A stretch of 64,000 nt of DNA. It comes from Phascolomyces articulosus. Its lineage: Eukaryota; Mucoromycota; Mucoromycetes; Mucorales; Lichtheimiaceae. Below, piece after piece: positions 53,235-64,000 of this stretch. The stretch is from the NCBI GenBank assembly GCA_025677815.1, contig JAIXMP010000009.1, forward strand, positions 310,001 to 374,000, in the 5' to 3' direction. A program made the position numbers and the translations under genes. Every line of letters begins with the position of its first letter. Within the stretch, counting starts at the first letter, position 1. The notes beneath the pieces are model-generated. The model had not been told where the DNA came from. It did not search any database and worked only from the letters and a program-made list of their open reading frames with translations.

Positions 53235-53766
53235 CAACCAAAGTTAAAATCTGAGCCATCAACAAAGCTAAAATGGTGAGCCTCCAGTTACTTCTCCACT
53301 TTCATACATTCGAAACTCATCTTACAACTTCCGGAAAAGAAGTAAAGCAACAAAAAATCCATAATCAGCATATCTCTTTCTCCACTTGTTTTATTGCAAT
53401 ATTTTGTACTATGTAAAAACTGATTTAACGCGTGTATAAAATGAGTATCTGTTCAATAATATAGAACTATAGTCATTCCCTTAATATACAGCGAGATGCG
53501 TATTTTTGTTCCCTTTGATATGATAAAAATGCACGCGTCAGATCCAATTTGAATGATGTAATAGAATAATGGTAATAAAAAACGCTGTAATTATTACGCT
53601 GACAATTCTTTTTCTCCCCATGTTTTTTGTACCTAGTTATAGTTATAATGTATCTTCAACTGGTGTTACTAAACGCGTTTTTATGCTTTCGCTGAGAATT
53701 CTTTTTTAGTTCCTGAATTTTGACAAAAAAAAAAGGTTATTCTACACCTTTTTTTTATATAAAATA
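53235..53766. other. Intergenic, promoter side of the coiled-coil gene
   Basis: About 530 bp, AT-rich. A T-rich stretch (ACACCTTTTTTTTATAT) lies directly before the ATG at 53767. No other feature is seen. Confidence 0.45.
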
Positions 53767-54168
53767 ATGTCTATTGACAATAATACTACTTCTGAACAAA
53801 TCAAAGCAATAAAGCAAAAGAGTCTACAGTGGAAACAAGGAATCTTACAATTAGGACAAGATCGTACTCAATTAGCAAACGAAGTTCAAGAGTTACGACA
53901 AGAGTTTTATGATTATTTTCAACGTCAAAGAGAAGATACAAAACGCGCTGATCAAGTGGACATGGCATGTATTGAACGTCAACTGCAAGGATTATTGATT
54001 CATGACAATGAAGTAAAAGGAAACAATGACACTATCGCTGCTCCCATGGATCTCCAGCCATTGTTGCAACGTTTGAAAAATGTTGAAAAGAGACATAATG
54101 ACATCGCAGCAAGAGTTAATTCCATTGGACAGCAAGTTGCACTATTGGATAAAGAAGCGACAATGTAG
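53767..54168 (+). CDS. Small coiled-coil protein, unknown function
   Basis: I do not recognise this 133-aa protein. It reads MSIDNNTTSEQIKAIKQKSL, then helix-forming stretches QWKQGILQLGQDRTQLANEV, QELRQEFYDYFQRQREDTKR and LQPLLQRLKNVEKRHNDIAA, and ends VNSIGQQVALLDKEATM. Heptad-like spacing of Leu/Ile/Val and the high Gln/Glu/Lys/Arg content indicate two coiled coils around a short Asn/Gly linker. There is no signal peptide, membrane segment or Cys. A GTATAT...TTTATAG pair at 54184-54255 after the stop looks like an intron in the 3' UTR, or a route to an alternative end. Size and layout resemble subunits of small helical assemblies such as BLOC-1 or kinetochore proteins, but no family motif is visible. 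Confidence 0.65.
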   Translation: MSIDNNTTSEQIKAIKQKSLQWKQGILQLGQDRTQLANEVQELRQEFYDYFQRQREDTKRADQVDMACIERQLQGLLIHDNEVKGNNDTIAAPMDLQPLLQRLKNVEKRHNDIAARVNSIGQQVALLDKEATM

Positions 54169-54299
54169 ATATCGAACGAAGAGGTATATCTCATTGTGTT
54201 ATTATCTTGGTATTTTTATTAATCATGGATATATATACTTTTTGAATATTTATAGGTTGATTTCCGCAGCAACGCCTTAAAAAGAAGATTATAAATGTA

Positions 54300-55355
54300 T
54301 ATATAACAATACCTCATTCTTTCTATAGAGTCCTCCTGGTTCAGAAATTTCTTCTTCATGAAATAAGCTTGTATAAATTATTTCTTTTATGCAAATAAAT
54401 ACCTGAAAAAAAAACTTTCTTAATTTTGGAGTTTCATCCATACGCATCGTTTTATAACAGTGAGTATTCTATATAAATCATTAATACATTATTCTTCTTT
54501 CCTGAATCAAATATTTCATCCAGACTTATATCATTCACTACCTAAAACTATTAATAATTAATATCAAAAAATCGAACGATACGTACATAATTATATTAAA
54601 TCATAAAGAAATGATATTATAAATAATAATAAAAAATGCGAATCAATGAAATATGTATGCCAAGATATATGTATGCATGGCTTGCCAATGTCATCATCCG
54701 ACGTACTATCTATATACTCTAAATATGTAAAAAGAAAATAAAGTTTATACTATCTATAATCATATTAACCTACATAACTTTTATTATATTCAAAGAAGAT
54801 GAAAATAAGGGGAAGAAGAAAGAATGAATGAAAAAGAAGGGGGTGGGTTGTCGTTGTCGAGTGATGTAGCTCATCATTCAATCAAATCAACATAATTTCT
54901 AACAAAAATATCTTCTTATACAACAACTCATCAAAATGCTTAGCATTTTGTACTCCTTTTTTTTCGCTTGCAACTCGTGACCTTTAAGAAGAAACCTATT
55001 GTCAATCACGGCAATTAGGAAAATAAACAAATTATTATTATTATCATCCTTTTTTCCTTGTTGATATGACACATTTACGTATCATCAATCATTCAATCTG
55101 TTACGTACCAATGGTAATAACAATATCATAACCAATGAAATTGTCAAGTGTTTTTATTTGTTGGTTGTCATGAAAAATCCCGAGAATTTGTTTATGTGTA
55201 TTATAATAATATTTTTTCTGTAAAAGAACAATAGTGATGGTGGGCTGTAACAACCAAGGGATGCACATCATATCCATGTTACTGATGATGGGAACTTTCT
55301 TTTTTGTTTACAAAGGATGTACATGTTGTGTATAGAAAGATAAAACAGACATCGC

Positions 55356-55389
<34 letters not shown>

Positions 55390-55659
55390 ATATAGACATT
55401 TTTTTTTTATTCATAAAACATAAAACATATTATATATATATAAGTAGTAACATAATAGTACGTAAAATAGTGATGTAATAGTGATAAAACTTTGGAAACT
55501 TGTTCAAAAATAAAAGTGTTATACCTTTACACGTTTGATATATGTGCAAAACAGTAAAAAAATATATATATACAACTGTACAATATAAGCAAAAAGATAA
55601 CGTGAGAGGTTTTTTTTAAGCTGGCAACATAGACTTTTTTTTTGTGTAAAAAAGAAAAT
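54300..55659. other. Convergent intergenic region
   Basis: About 1.4 kb of AT-rich DNA between the stops of the coiled-coil and acidic-protein genes. It carries a (TTG)n repeat at 55356-55389 and a (TA)n tract near 55433-55442. No gene is seen. Confidence 0.5.
55356..55389. repeat. (TTG)n trinucleotide microsatellite
   Basis: About eleven perfect TTG/GTT units lie in intergenic DNA. Confidence 0.9.
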
Positions 55660-56349
55660 CTAAGTATCAGACCAGAAATCAACATCATCTTCTCCTTCAT
55701 CGTCATTATCTGAAGATGCTGAAGAAAAGATAGACGTCATAATACGATGATGGCGTTGTTGTTGTCGAGATTTAAATAATTGTCTTGTACGAGCAAGAAT
55801 AGCCATTTCAATGACATTGTCGTCAATATCAGAAGAAGAAACCATTAAAAGAGCTTGATTTTCTTCTTGATCCTCGTTGTTGTCATTGCTGCTTTTGTTT
55901 TCATTACAATCCACCTTGTCATTTGAACTGATGACTGTGATAGAATGTGTATCTCCATGATGAAGATGATGAGTGATTGTTTCTGTGTTATCATCCTCTT
56001 CTTCCGTACGATCATTTCCAAATAAATTAAAAATAAATCCATAATCCAAACTATCATCATCTTCCTCTTCCAAATCTTGATCATCATCATATCCTTGTTC
56101 ATTTTCACCTTCATCCGCCACCCAAGAGGAATATCCAAAATACGCGTCTTCATCACTATCATGGGAAAGTACTTGATTTAGGAGTGAGGCTGCGGCTGCG
56201 GCAGCTTGCGATGTAGGTGAATCCAAAGAGGAAGAAGAAGAAGGTGATCGGATGACTTGTTGTTGTTCGGATCCTCCTATGACTAAAGGCATCGCTTGAA
56301 TCGTTGTGATAAAAAGACTTGTTGTCGTGACAAATAAAGGAAGATACAT
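55660..56349 (-). CDS. Acidic, low-complexity secreted protein, unknown function
   Basis: Single exon, 229 aa from the ATG at 56349. An in-frame ATG 69 nt upstream adds a Phe-rich stretch from a homopolymer and is unlikely to be used. The N-terminus (MYLPLFVTTTSLFITTIQAM) is a clear signal peptide with a likely cut near IQA-MP. The mature part is Ser-rich (SPSSSSSLDSPTSQAAAAAA), then strongly acidic (DDDQDLEEEDDDSLDYGFIF), with a HHLHHGDTH cluster, and a basic helix RTRQLFKSRQQQRHHR near the C-terminus. It ends GEDDVDFWSDT. It has few Cys, so it is not a typical disulfide-rich effector. No homologue is recognised. The intact 230-codon frame with a signal peptide supports a real gene. It may be a cell-surface or secreted protein. 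Confidence 0.65.
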   Translation of the reverse strand: MYLPLFVTTTSLFITTIQAMPLVIGGSEQQQVIRSPSSSSSLDSPTSQAAAAAASLLNQVLSHDSDEDAYFGYSSWVADEGENEQGYDDDQDLEEEDDDSLDYGFIFNLFGNDRTEEEDDNTETITHHLHHGDTHSITVISSNDKVDCNENKSSNDNNEDQEENQALLMVSSSDIDDNVIEMAILARTRQLFKSRQQQRHHRIMTSIFSSASSDNDDEGEDDVDFWSDT

Positions 56350-59300
56350 GATGTGTCGTCGTGTTCGTTGGTAAAAAGAAAAAAAAAAAAAGAAGGAAGA
56401 AACAAAGAAAAAATACAATTAAAATTTAAAAAGAAAGGTTTTTTAAGATGCAACCTTTTTATACAACAAAAGTACAAAATTCAAAGAGAACCCTAAAATG
56501 CGTAGTCTATAATCAATAATGATGCTATTCGAGATGGGGAAATGTTTGGCTACGTATCGTTGGTTATCTAATAGTTAAAAAGAATAAAAAATCAAGACAA
56601 AGAGAATAACTAATTCAAAAAAAGGATGTTTTTATATTTATCCCTTTTTTTTTCTTATAAGTGTAATAAAAATGTTTCGACAGACAGACACTACTATCCA
56701 GTACTATAAATTATGATTATGATTGCACATTAAATCCGAAAAAGATTGTCAAAAAAATAAATATTGGGGGAGGGAAGGAGGGAGGAAGAGATGAGTGAGT
56801 GGATGATAACCTGCGGATGAACAAAAAACCTGTAATAATTGAAACTTTTCAAGTTACTGGTGATTCTTCACTCCTAGCCTTATCCCACCCCCTTTCTTTC
56901 TTTCTTTCTTTCTTTCTTTTGTTATGATTTCCCATAAATGATGATAAATATTTTCATGTACCTGGGTTACCATTGCATTTTATTTGTAATCTTATTAATG
57001 CACAACAACAAAATCATCTACTACGTAATAGAAGATTGATATTGTAGTAATTTACATTAATGATAATTCGAAAGGTGTAATAAATGTACATTTACTACCA
57101 TTGAGTTAATAAGGAGTTATTATTAAGGTAAGCTTTGCTTTAACTGCATTAAGTGAAAATTTAACCATTTTCGAATTTTTCTTTTAAACAACCAAAACCG
57201 AGGTTTTGCTAAAAGGACCCCAACAGTGTAATGGAAACTTCCTTTTTATTATGTTATTCACCAGATTTAGCAGATTTAGTACTACCATGAACGGGATGAA
57301 TCATTCCGTCAATTCTAATTTATCCGTTCCACCCTTGTAGTAAACTACTATTCCACCAGATCAATTGTAAATCATTTCATTGACCATGAACCTCCTCCTT
57401 AACTATAATATATATAACAATCTTTCTATACTTTTTTTTATAGATCGGTTATATACATATATAGTAGTACTAGTAAGTCGTAGCAATAAAATGGTAGCAT
57501 CCGAAACTCCTTGATCATCATTCAACGCAACTTGAGTAAGTCATTCATCTCCCATCTTAAGGGACATCGTGTCACATAAATATGGGCGTAACGAAATAGT
57601 CATAATAGATTCACATATTGCTTTAAAGTGGCGCCACACCTCTATTGTTGTTTGTTTGCAGTACAGCACAACACAGCAAAAAATAACCGTATTTTTTTAT
57701 ATAAAAATGGTCCATCGTCGTCTTTTATAAGAAAAAGGAATGGACTAATATGGACATCAGCCTTGTTAAACCTCTTTTTTTGGTTATTTTATTTTATTTT
57801 TGGGTTTGTACGCACGTAATACGCTATGGTCATCTTATATGAAGGATGATGATAAATAAAACTACGTAAACCATTTCATTTCAATTAGCACGCATAAAAA
57901 AAACAAAGTGTTTCTTTAGACAAACGAAAAAGACATACGCTGTCGATCGAATTTAAACCTCCTTTATTTTTATACATATAATATCGTGGAAGTATAATTA
58001 TACTTTCACACAGACCCTCTTCTCCATTTCATCCTTTATGAAAACTTTATAATGTTTTCAAAAAACCAAATTCGTTGGGGTGGTAGAAAAAAGGTTAAAG
58101 AATCCTATACATAATTTTTCCAAAACTAAGGTTTTTTTTTTTGGTTTTTTTTTTTTGGGTAAAAAATATATATATAAAAAATTATCTAAAAACGATTGAG
58201 ATCACGCGAAGACACGTGTGGTGCCGTTGTTGTCATAATAATAATTGGATAACAAAAAAGAACGGACTAAAGATAGACCGACAAAACCCATCGTTTTGTT
58301 TGTTTGTTTTTCTTTTCAATATGTTCAGTGGAATCAAGAAGAGTTGGATCGGGTAAAAGTAAATGTCTCATGATGGATATCCTGCATAAAAAGGCTTGTG
58401 CAGAGGGTAATCAAGCGAGAAATCAACCAGGTTAAATAGTTGAGATGGATGGATAGTAGATCTTGAGAGAAAAGAGCATCCTGTAAAAAACTTCTATTGA
58501 CTATAAGTAAAACCTATAGTTTATATATAATATAAACCCTACCTTGTTCAGCAACTCCCCCTTTCACTTATATGACTCCTTTTGAAAGAAAACTCTCCCT
58601 TTAAGATCCTCTCTTCCACCCCCCTTATACACCCTTAAAAATTTGCATAGAACCCCGCTCTGTAACAGGTGTGTCTATGTGTGCTCGGTCGGGTTTGAGG
58701 TGTAATATATATATAAAGAGAGTTTTTTTCTTTATACACGAGGTAAAAGGGCAGAGGAGGTCCAATAATTATGATTTTGTTAATGAAACGATAGATTTTT
58801 TTTTGCTAATCAGGTATAATCTACTATTACTTGCCTTTAATGTTTTCTAGTATAGAATTACTATGACTACAAGTTATTATTACTATAGCTATTTTTACGA
58901 TCATTTGAGTATCTATTACTATTGTTAATATTGTTATTACCTTGTTTTTTCCCTTTTTTTCAAGGAGAAAGGAAAGGAAGAAGGATATATATATAATATC
59001 CACATCGTATCATAATAAATCATTCATTTGCATTAAGAGAGGTATATAACCCATCTTAATAAATATATAAAATAATCACATTATTGTAATTTAGAAAGCA
59101 GATGTCTGTGACCTGAAAATAGGTGTGTAAATTGTGTGAATTTACAAAAAGTGACACTATTAACTAGATCGACAACTGAATGGTGACACATACCCATACA
59201 TCTTCGTCTTCCATTACAACCCATACTATAATAAATAAGCATATTGATTAGAATTTGACATAATACCCTCTTTAACACACATATACACGTCTTTTACTCC

Positions 59301-59494
59301 CTTCTTTTTACTTGCACCTCCTCTCCTTTTATATAAGTTTATTATTTCCCTCTTTTTTTTTAGAGTTCCCTTATTTTTTTTTAGTGCTTCTTCCTTTTTT
59401 CTTCGTGTTTCTCTCTTTCTTTTTCTTTTTCTTTTTTTTTTTTCTTTTTTTTTTGAAACTTTTTATTAAAAAAACAAAAAAATCTAATAAGAAA
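56350..59494. other. Long divergent intergenic region
   Basis: About 3.1 kb between the acidic-protein start and the 2H-like gene start. It holds a (TTTC)n repeat at 56893-56920, a GA-rich patch near 56760-56800, and a long CT/T-rich run at 59340-59460 ahead of the ATG at 59495. Open frames here are short and low-complexity; no gene is supported. Confidence 0.5.
56893..56920. repeat. (TTTC)n microsatellite
   Basis: About seven TTTC units lie in intergenic DNA. Confidence 0.85.
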
Positions 59495-60595
59495 ATGGCC
59501 ACTCAACAAGAACAAGAACCTTCTCAACAACAACAACCATCCGTTGTCGATTCTCATTCTGCCATTAGTACACCAGTAACTGGAAGTAGTGGTCTTGCAA
59601 GTAGTGTGAGTACAACAGCAACGTCAACATGTTCAGCCAACTCATCCGGAGTACCTGACTTTACTGAATTCAAGCTCGATCCTTTCCACTTGACTGCCGA
59701 TTCTGGTACACCTGCTCCCCATCGGTTGAGAGAAGAACGACGATCATTGGCATTATATTTGGAACCATGCAAAGGCACCTCATTTCAAACCTCATTGGAA
59801 TCATTTCAAGAACAATCATTTACACAATTTGGTCCTAACCAAGCTCATAATGCGTCCCCTCATATTTCTGTATTGGGTCGAGTCCATATTGAACACGATG
59901 ATGCATCAGCAACAAACACAACAACAACAAACCCATCAAAATCAAAATCAAAGAAAAACAACAATAGCCAACATAGTAATAGTAGTAGTCATCATGGTGT
60001 AGGTAATAAATGGGAAGCTGTAGATGAATTTATATCTGTAGTCCAACAAGAATTGGATCAATTGGCCAAACAATTACCTCCACCCACATTTTGTGGTTAT
60101 GAAATAACAGAAAGACCTTCCAGAGCATTGACGATGCGATTTCGAACCGATGCCAGTTATGCTCAATTGGCCAAAAAAATTGAACAAAAAATGAAAAGTC
60201 AATGTGCTGCTTTTGATATTCGTCCTATGGATCGCATTGATTTGGCTTATAATGTCTTGAGACCAATGCCCAAACATACGTTGAAACGAATGCGTGATAT
60301 GGCCAAGGAAATGATCCAGATTGAAATTGGCGGGGCTTGGCAATTGACCTTGTATGAAATCATGTTGGAAAGTAGAGTCGTAGGTGTTAAACAACAAGTG
60401 TCTGCTATTCAATCTTGGCCAGTACGTCAACCTTCCACTGAAAAACAAACTTCTTCCTTTTTGCCAATGTCTTTCCGTATCAAGTTGGCCATGTTATCTT
60501 CTTGGATGCAATGGAATCAATCTTCGATTATTGACCCAAACAAGCGTATTGAATATAATAATAATAATGATAATAAGAAGCCTGTTGCCACTTAG
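59495..60595 (+). CDS. 2H-phosphoesterase-like protein with degenerate second motif
   Basis: Single exon, 366 aa from ATG 59495. The frame is open further upstream, but only through a T-rich leader encoding Phe/Leu runs. The first 45 residues are Gln/Ser/Thr-rich. A domain from about residue 75 reads REERRSLALYLEP, then SFTQFGPNQAHNASPHISVL. This resembles the first HxS motif of the 2H (LigT-like) phosphoesterase fold. The second half has GYEITERPSRALTMRFRTDA, YAQLAKKIEQKMK, then DRIDLAYNVLRPMPK and WQLTLYEIMLESRVVG. The IDLAY position corresponds to the second HxSLAY motif, but His is Arg and Ser is Asp. Catalysis by the usual two-His mechanism is therefore doubtful. A Ser/Asn/Lys-rich insert (about residues 145-170) separates the halves. 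The family call is inference from motif and strand pattern. Confidence 0.62.
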   Translation: MATQQEQEPSQQQQPSVVDSHSAISTPVTGSSGLASSVSTTATSTCSANSSGVPDFTEFKLDPFHLTADSGTPAPHRLREERRSLALYLEPCKGTSFQTSLESFQEQSFTQFGPNQAHNASPHISVLGRVHIEHDDASATNTTTTNPSKSKSKKNNNSQHSNSSSHHGVGNKWEAVDEFISVVQQELDQLAKQLPPPTFCGYEITERPSRALTMRFRTDASYAQLAKKIEQKMKSQCAAFDIRPMDRIDLAYNVLRPMPKHTLKRMRDMAKEMIQIEIGGAWQLTLYEIMLESRVVGVKQQVSAIQSWPVRQPSTEKQTSSFLPMSFRIKLAMLSSWMQWNQSSIIDPNKRIEYNNNNDNKKPVAT

Positions 60596-60909
60596 GAATA
60601 CTTCTTTTCTTTCTCTCTCTTTCTCTCTGTTATTTGTCTTGCTTTTTTCTTTCTTGTCCTTTTTCTTGTTTGCGTAATAGTTGTTTTTTTCCACACACAT
60701 ATTTTCACACACAATTCTCATATATATAGATATATAGCACACACACTCACTCATATCCACTCACACCTTGATCAACATAGCAATTAACTTCTTTCCCCTT
60801 CTTATAACTCCTTTTTTCTGTGTTTCTCGTTTTTTTTATACCTTTACTGTTTTTTATTTTTATAATTTAATTCTACTCTCTTCTTACCTATTATTATTAC
60901 TATTATTAC

Positions 60910-60942
<33 letters not shown>

Positions 60943-61099
60943 TCTTTTTTTTTGGCCTTCGAATCCCTCCTAATTCTTATTTTTATACAACATTTTGAAA
61001 AAAAAAAAGAAACCATCCGTTTTTTTAACTATTATTATTATTTATTATGGAAACAAAAAAAAATTAATGTTGTCAATAATGCCTGTGGATATGATGTCA
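60596..61099. other. Convergent 3' intergenic region with (ATT)n repeat
   Basis: About 500 bp rich in T and CT, with an (ATT)n microsatellite at 60890-60941. It lies between two convergent stops. No gene is seen. Confidence 0.6.
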
Positions 61100-61457
61100 T
61101 TAGATTTTACGCATATCAATAATATCCATTTGTGTTAATTGTTGTGTTTGATCCTCTAAATAATGTTCCTCCTCCTCCTCATCATCATCATCATCTTCTT
61201 CTTCTTCATATCTTGAATCATTTTCTCGAATCGTAAATTTGCCTTGTTGTTCTTTTAATAAGAACCCAGGTTGATATTCAACAGTTAAAATCCCTTGTTC
61301 TGGATCGAAATCAAGTACTTTGACTTGTTTCCAATCCGATATTTCAGGTGTATAAGATGAAGACATTTCCAATAACTAAAATAGAATCAATACATGAGTT
61401 TGGATTATACATTTCAATGGATCTATAGTAAGAAAAAAAATCTTTGCCCATTCCCTC

Positions 61458-61496
<39 letters not shown>

Positions 61497-62927
61497 GATG
61501 CCCAATAGATCGTTGACTTGTGGATAAGGACCTGTGAAACTGACTGCAGGAAGACGATCATAATCTAATTTTTCAATAACTTTTTTGGGTGTTTGTTGTT
61601 TTTTTACTTTGGCGCATCCTTTTCCGTGAATAGGCCCTTTTCCATTGGAGGAACGTTTTCCGTTACTGAGGGTAGCAGTGGTAGTGGTAGTAGTAGTAGG
61701 GGGTTCTGAAGCTGGAGGAGGAGAATTTGCGTGAAAATAGTCACCTACAGCATGAATAGGATATTCTGTATTTCCTCTGGTAGGTCCATCGTATCTTTCA
61801 TCTGCTTCCATCCACGTAACAATAGCTGATCCGTATTCACCTTTCTTTTGTGATTGTTCTTTTGTTTGGGTATCTTCTTCCTCCGCCTCATAATCTTCTT
61901 CCTCTTCATCGTCGCTACTGCTGCTACTGCTACTGCTACTACTACTAATATCACTATCACTTTCATTGCCTTCCTCTTTCTTCTCATTCTCCTCTTTTTC
62001 ATCCTCTTCCATATCAAAATGAATATGCTGTTGTTTCCCCATCTGTTTTAAAAAGTTGGCCTTTTTGTTCTTGTTTTGTTTTAATAATCGCGTCGAAGGT
62101 TGTTGTTGTTGAGTAATGATATCTTTGGTCTTTTTTTGCTTTCGTGATGATAATTCAGCAGGCGGTTCATGCTGTTCTTTTTCTTGTTCATATTGTTTTT
62201 CCAATAATTTTTGTTCTCGTTGTACTTGCTTTCGTCTTTTTTTAAGTTGTTTTCGTCGTTGATTTCTCCTTTGGGTCCGGTTTAACTGGGATAGATCCAC
62301 TGTAGTTGTGATAGAAGGTGCAGATGCCGTTTCCTTTTCTTCCTTTTCTTCCTTTTCTTCTTTTTCTTCTTCGTCAGATGATGATGAAAAGTCTTCTCGC
62401 TTTCGTTTCTTGCTGTTTTTATTTTTCTTTTCTGCTTTTATATCCTTGGTTTTTTTGGCACGTTTCTTTTCATTACGATTGTCCTTTTTTTTCTTTTGTG
62501 TCTTTTCCACTTGAGTTACGACCTGTGTAGATGTTTCTTGTGGTTGTGGCTGTTGTTGGATAGAAATCGTGTTTTTATTTGTCTTGCTACTTGTCACACT
62601 GTATATATATATATTCTATGAGTCCTTGTTGAAATTCCCCTCTTCAACTTTTTCTTTTTTTTTTTTCCAAAAAGACAAAAAATATATACAAAACATGGTA
62701 CATTACATTAAGAGATCATTTTCCATAATATAGTTGTCAATGTTGAATTTTGGCAAATACTCAAAACCTCCAGCAGAAAGTACAAGGTGGGAACTCTTTT
62801 TTGCCAATTCCAATTGCTTATTCAATTCTTTTCGAAGATCGGCCACTGTACTTGATTCATTTTTTTGAAAATAAAACCAACATTTATAAAATGGTAATGG
62901 TTCGCGTGTTTCCAAAGCAATACGCAT
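61100..62927 (-). CDS. COIL: Coilin, Cajal-body scaffold protein
   Basis: Coilin organises Cajal bodies and snRNP maturation. Three exons join in frame (62927-62707, 62598-61494, 61375-61100) for 533 aa. The N-terminal ubiquitin-like self-association domain reads MRIALETREPLPFYKCWFYF, TVADLRKELNKQLELAKKSS, HLVLSAGGFEYLP, and across the splice MENDLLIVTSSK, matching coilin's RDNDxLxV. The middle is long, Lys/Glu/Ser-rich and basic, with a Ser/acidic run. The C-terminal Tudor-like domain reads DYDRLPAVSFTGPYPQVNDL, LGIK spliced to LLEMSSSYTPEISDWKQVKV, then LDFDPEQGILTVEYQPGF. The KLLEMSSSYTPE block across the junction is the strongest evidence. Intron 2 begins with a (TA)16 repeat at the donor. 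The tail is acidic. No RG box is evident. Confidence 0.9.
61461..61492. repeat. (TA)16 microsatellite at a coilin 5' splice site
   Basis: On the coding strand the exon ends CATCAAG and the donor GT opens a perfect TA array. Confidence 0.9.
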
Positions 62928-64000
62928 GGAGGATCGTATGTATAATATGCGTGATAGAGAATTTTTTCTAGTTATAATAAATTTATTTAGTTCCGCATTT
63001 GAGTGTAGTGGCGGACTGTGGTAGTGCAAGAAGAATGTGTATTTCAATATTGTGGGTAGTTAATGATGAAACGAAAGTTGGAATGATGAATAACTGACTA
63101 TAACTAATTTGTATATAAAAATACGTAACATGCGAAACAAAAAAATTAACAGTGATGCGTAGTAGTAAAAATGGTCAACATGCTGGTTTTTCTTTTCTTT
63201 TTTTTTTTTTTTTTTTTTTTTTTGCTTTTTGGAACTGAACTTTTTGCAGTCGTTGTCGTTTTTAGATCTAGACTTTACATCATTTTTTCTGGAGGTATAT
63301 CCACAAATGACTTTTATGGAATTTCAACAGTCATCTAATAAAATAATAAAGCACATCATAATATAAAGTGTCAAGCTTAACAGAGATAAATATATGTTCA
63401 CACAGATAAATAAAGGGAAAGTACATGTCTTCGGTCTCAATATAATTTTCATACTATAGAGAAGACCATTGAGGAATCATGGAAGGTAGATCTGGTATTT
63501 AGATGTTGATCGGTGACGGTATACGTACCCCATAGGACTGTCCAATACATATACTAACATATAATGAGGGAATAAAATACCTTTTCATTGTTGTCACATT
63601 TGACCCCTGAATACAACAACATACTTTTCATCATCTTTGGACAGTGTAATCCTGCTTCTACAATCTCCTTCTTCTTTTCTACATTTACCAATGCTATACT
63701 CTTTTTATTATTTTATTATTATTATATCTCTGCATTTTTCTCTCCTTTACCTATATTTTTATTTAATAAAACATTCCTATTTAACTATCCTCATGCATTT
63801 TTTTTCGTACCAACAAAAGATCATTACTTTCTGGATTTATTTTTTTTATGGAATCAGAGTCTTTGAATTATAATGTTACCATCACATCACTACTCTATAT
63901 TACTTTTTCGGTTCTTTAACTCTTTTATATAGAACTGATCCCGGTACAATACAATTCTTACAAGAAACCATACCGTTTTTCACGATTCGATTCTGGTGCT
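62928..64000. other. Region upstream of coilin, to window end
   Basis: Contains the coilin promoter, a T-run of about 27 nt at 63197-63223, and AT-rich DNA. At the very end (63933-64000), after TTATATAG, two frames are open (for example IPVQYNSYKKPYRFSRFDSG), which may be the first bases of an exon continuing outside. That is too short to call. Confidence 0.4.

Noticed and set aside
55660..56418. Upstream ATG at 56418 for the acidic secreted protein
   Set aside because: The extra residues are Phe/Ser runs from a homopolymer and would bury the signal peptide.
59312..59494. Upstream extension of the 2H-like protein
   Set aside because: It encodes Phe/Leu runs from a CT/T tract typical of 5' leaders here; ATG 59495 follows an A-rich stretch and starts normal protein sequence.
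61854..62530. Plus-strand Phe/Ser-rich frames opposite coilin
   Set aside because: They are complements of the Lys/Glu/Ser-rich coilin middle region.

Overview
This window looks like nuclear DNA of an early-diverging filamentous fungus, most likely Mucoromycota and probably Mucorales. The evidence is strongly AT-rich DNA, genes broken by many short introns (roughly 50-120 nt) with GT...AG ends, long homopolymer and (TA)n tracts, and a gene set typical of that group. No rRNA, tRNA, CRISPR or intact transposon could be supported. The species cannot be named from sequence alone.

Layout. 1-980 (minus): N-terminal part of a kinesin-3 motor, cut by the window edge. 2448-5098 (plus): complete calcineurin catalytic subunit. 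5.1-10.2 kb: gene-poor DNA with a CT/CA microsatellite and two spliceable coding-like exons at 8.44-8.89 kb. 10176-11939 (minus): secreted HDEL-tailed protein disulfide isomerase with one CGHC site. 15035-16577 (plus): TMEM198/DUF4203-like membrane protein. 16792-18064 and 18324-20530 (minus, tandem): enolase-phosphatase UTR4 and O-acetylhomoserine sulfhydrylase MET17, a methionine/sulfur pair. 20.85-21.7 kb: a decayed dispersed-family gene.

23015-28530 is a dense organelle block: peroxin PEX14, an EMAPII/Arc1-type tRNA-binding protein with a possible mitochondrial presequence, and two mitochondrial large-subunit ribosomal proteins (mL38 and mL44) transcribed divergently from about 217 bp. 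29.3-29.8 kb is a second decayed coding region. 30277-31255 (minus) is an SDF2-type MIR protein. 33619-36133 (plus) is a JmjN/JmjC histone demethylase. 37265-40018 (minus) is the beta subunit of methylcrotonyl-CoA carboxylase. 41-41.9 kb holds further coding relics.

42207-49774 (minus) is VPS15, the regulatory pseudokinase/HEAT/WD40 subunit of PI3-kinase complexes. 50-53.7 kb is gene-poor, with a degenerate tandem repeat, a GC-richer island, and a second relic sharing motifs with the 21-kb pseudogene. 53767-54168 (plus) is a small coiled-coil protein. 55660-56349 (minus) is an acidic secreted protein. 59495-60595 (plus) is a 2H-phosphoesterase-like protein with a degenerate second motif. 61100-62927 (minus) is coilin, the Cajal-body scaffold.

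Most genes are ordinary housekeeping genes and no operon-like system is present. The least explained parts are the 8.4-kb exons, the two related relic loci (21 kb and 53 kb), the GC-rich island at 51.5-52.3 kb, the glycine-tailed DUF4203 protein, and the 2H-like protein. Exon boundaries were inferred by eye from reading frame, GT/AG and family conservation. Where lengths are given, the exons were summed and checked for frame.
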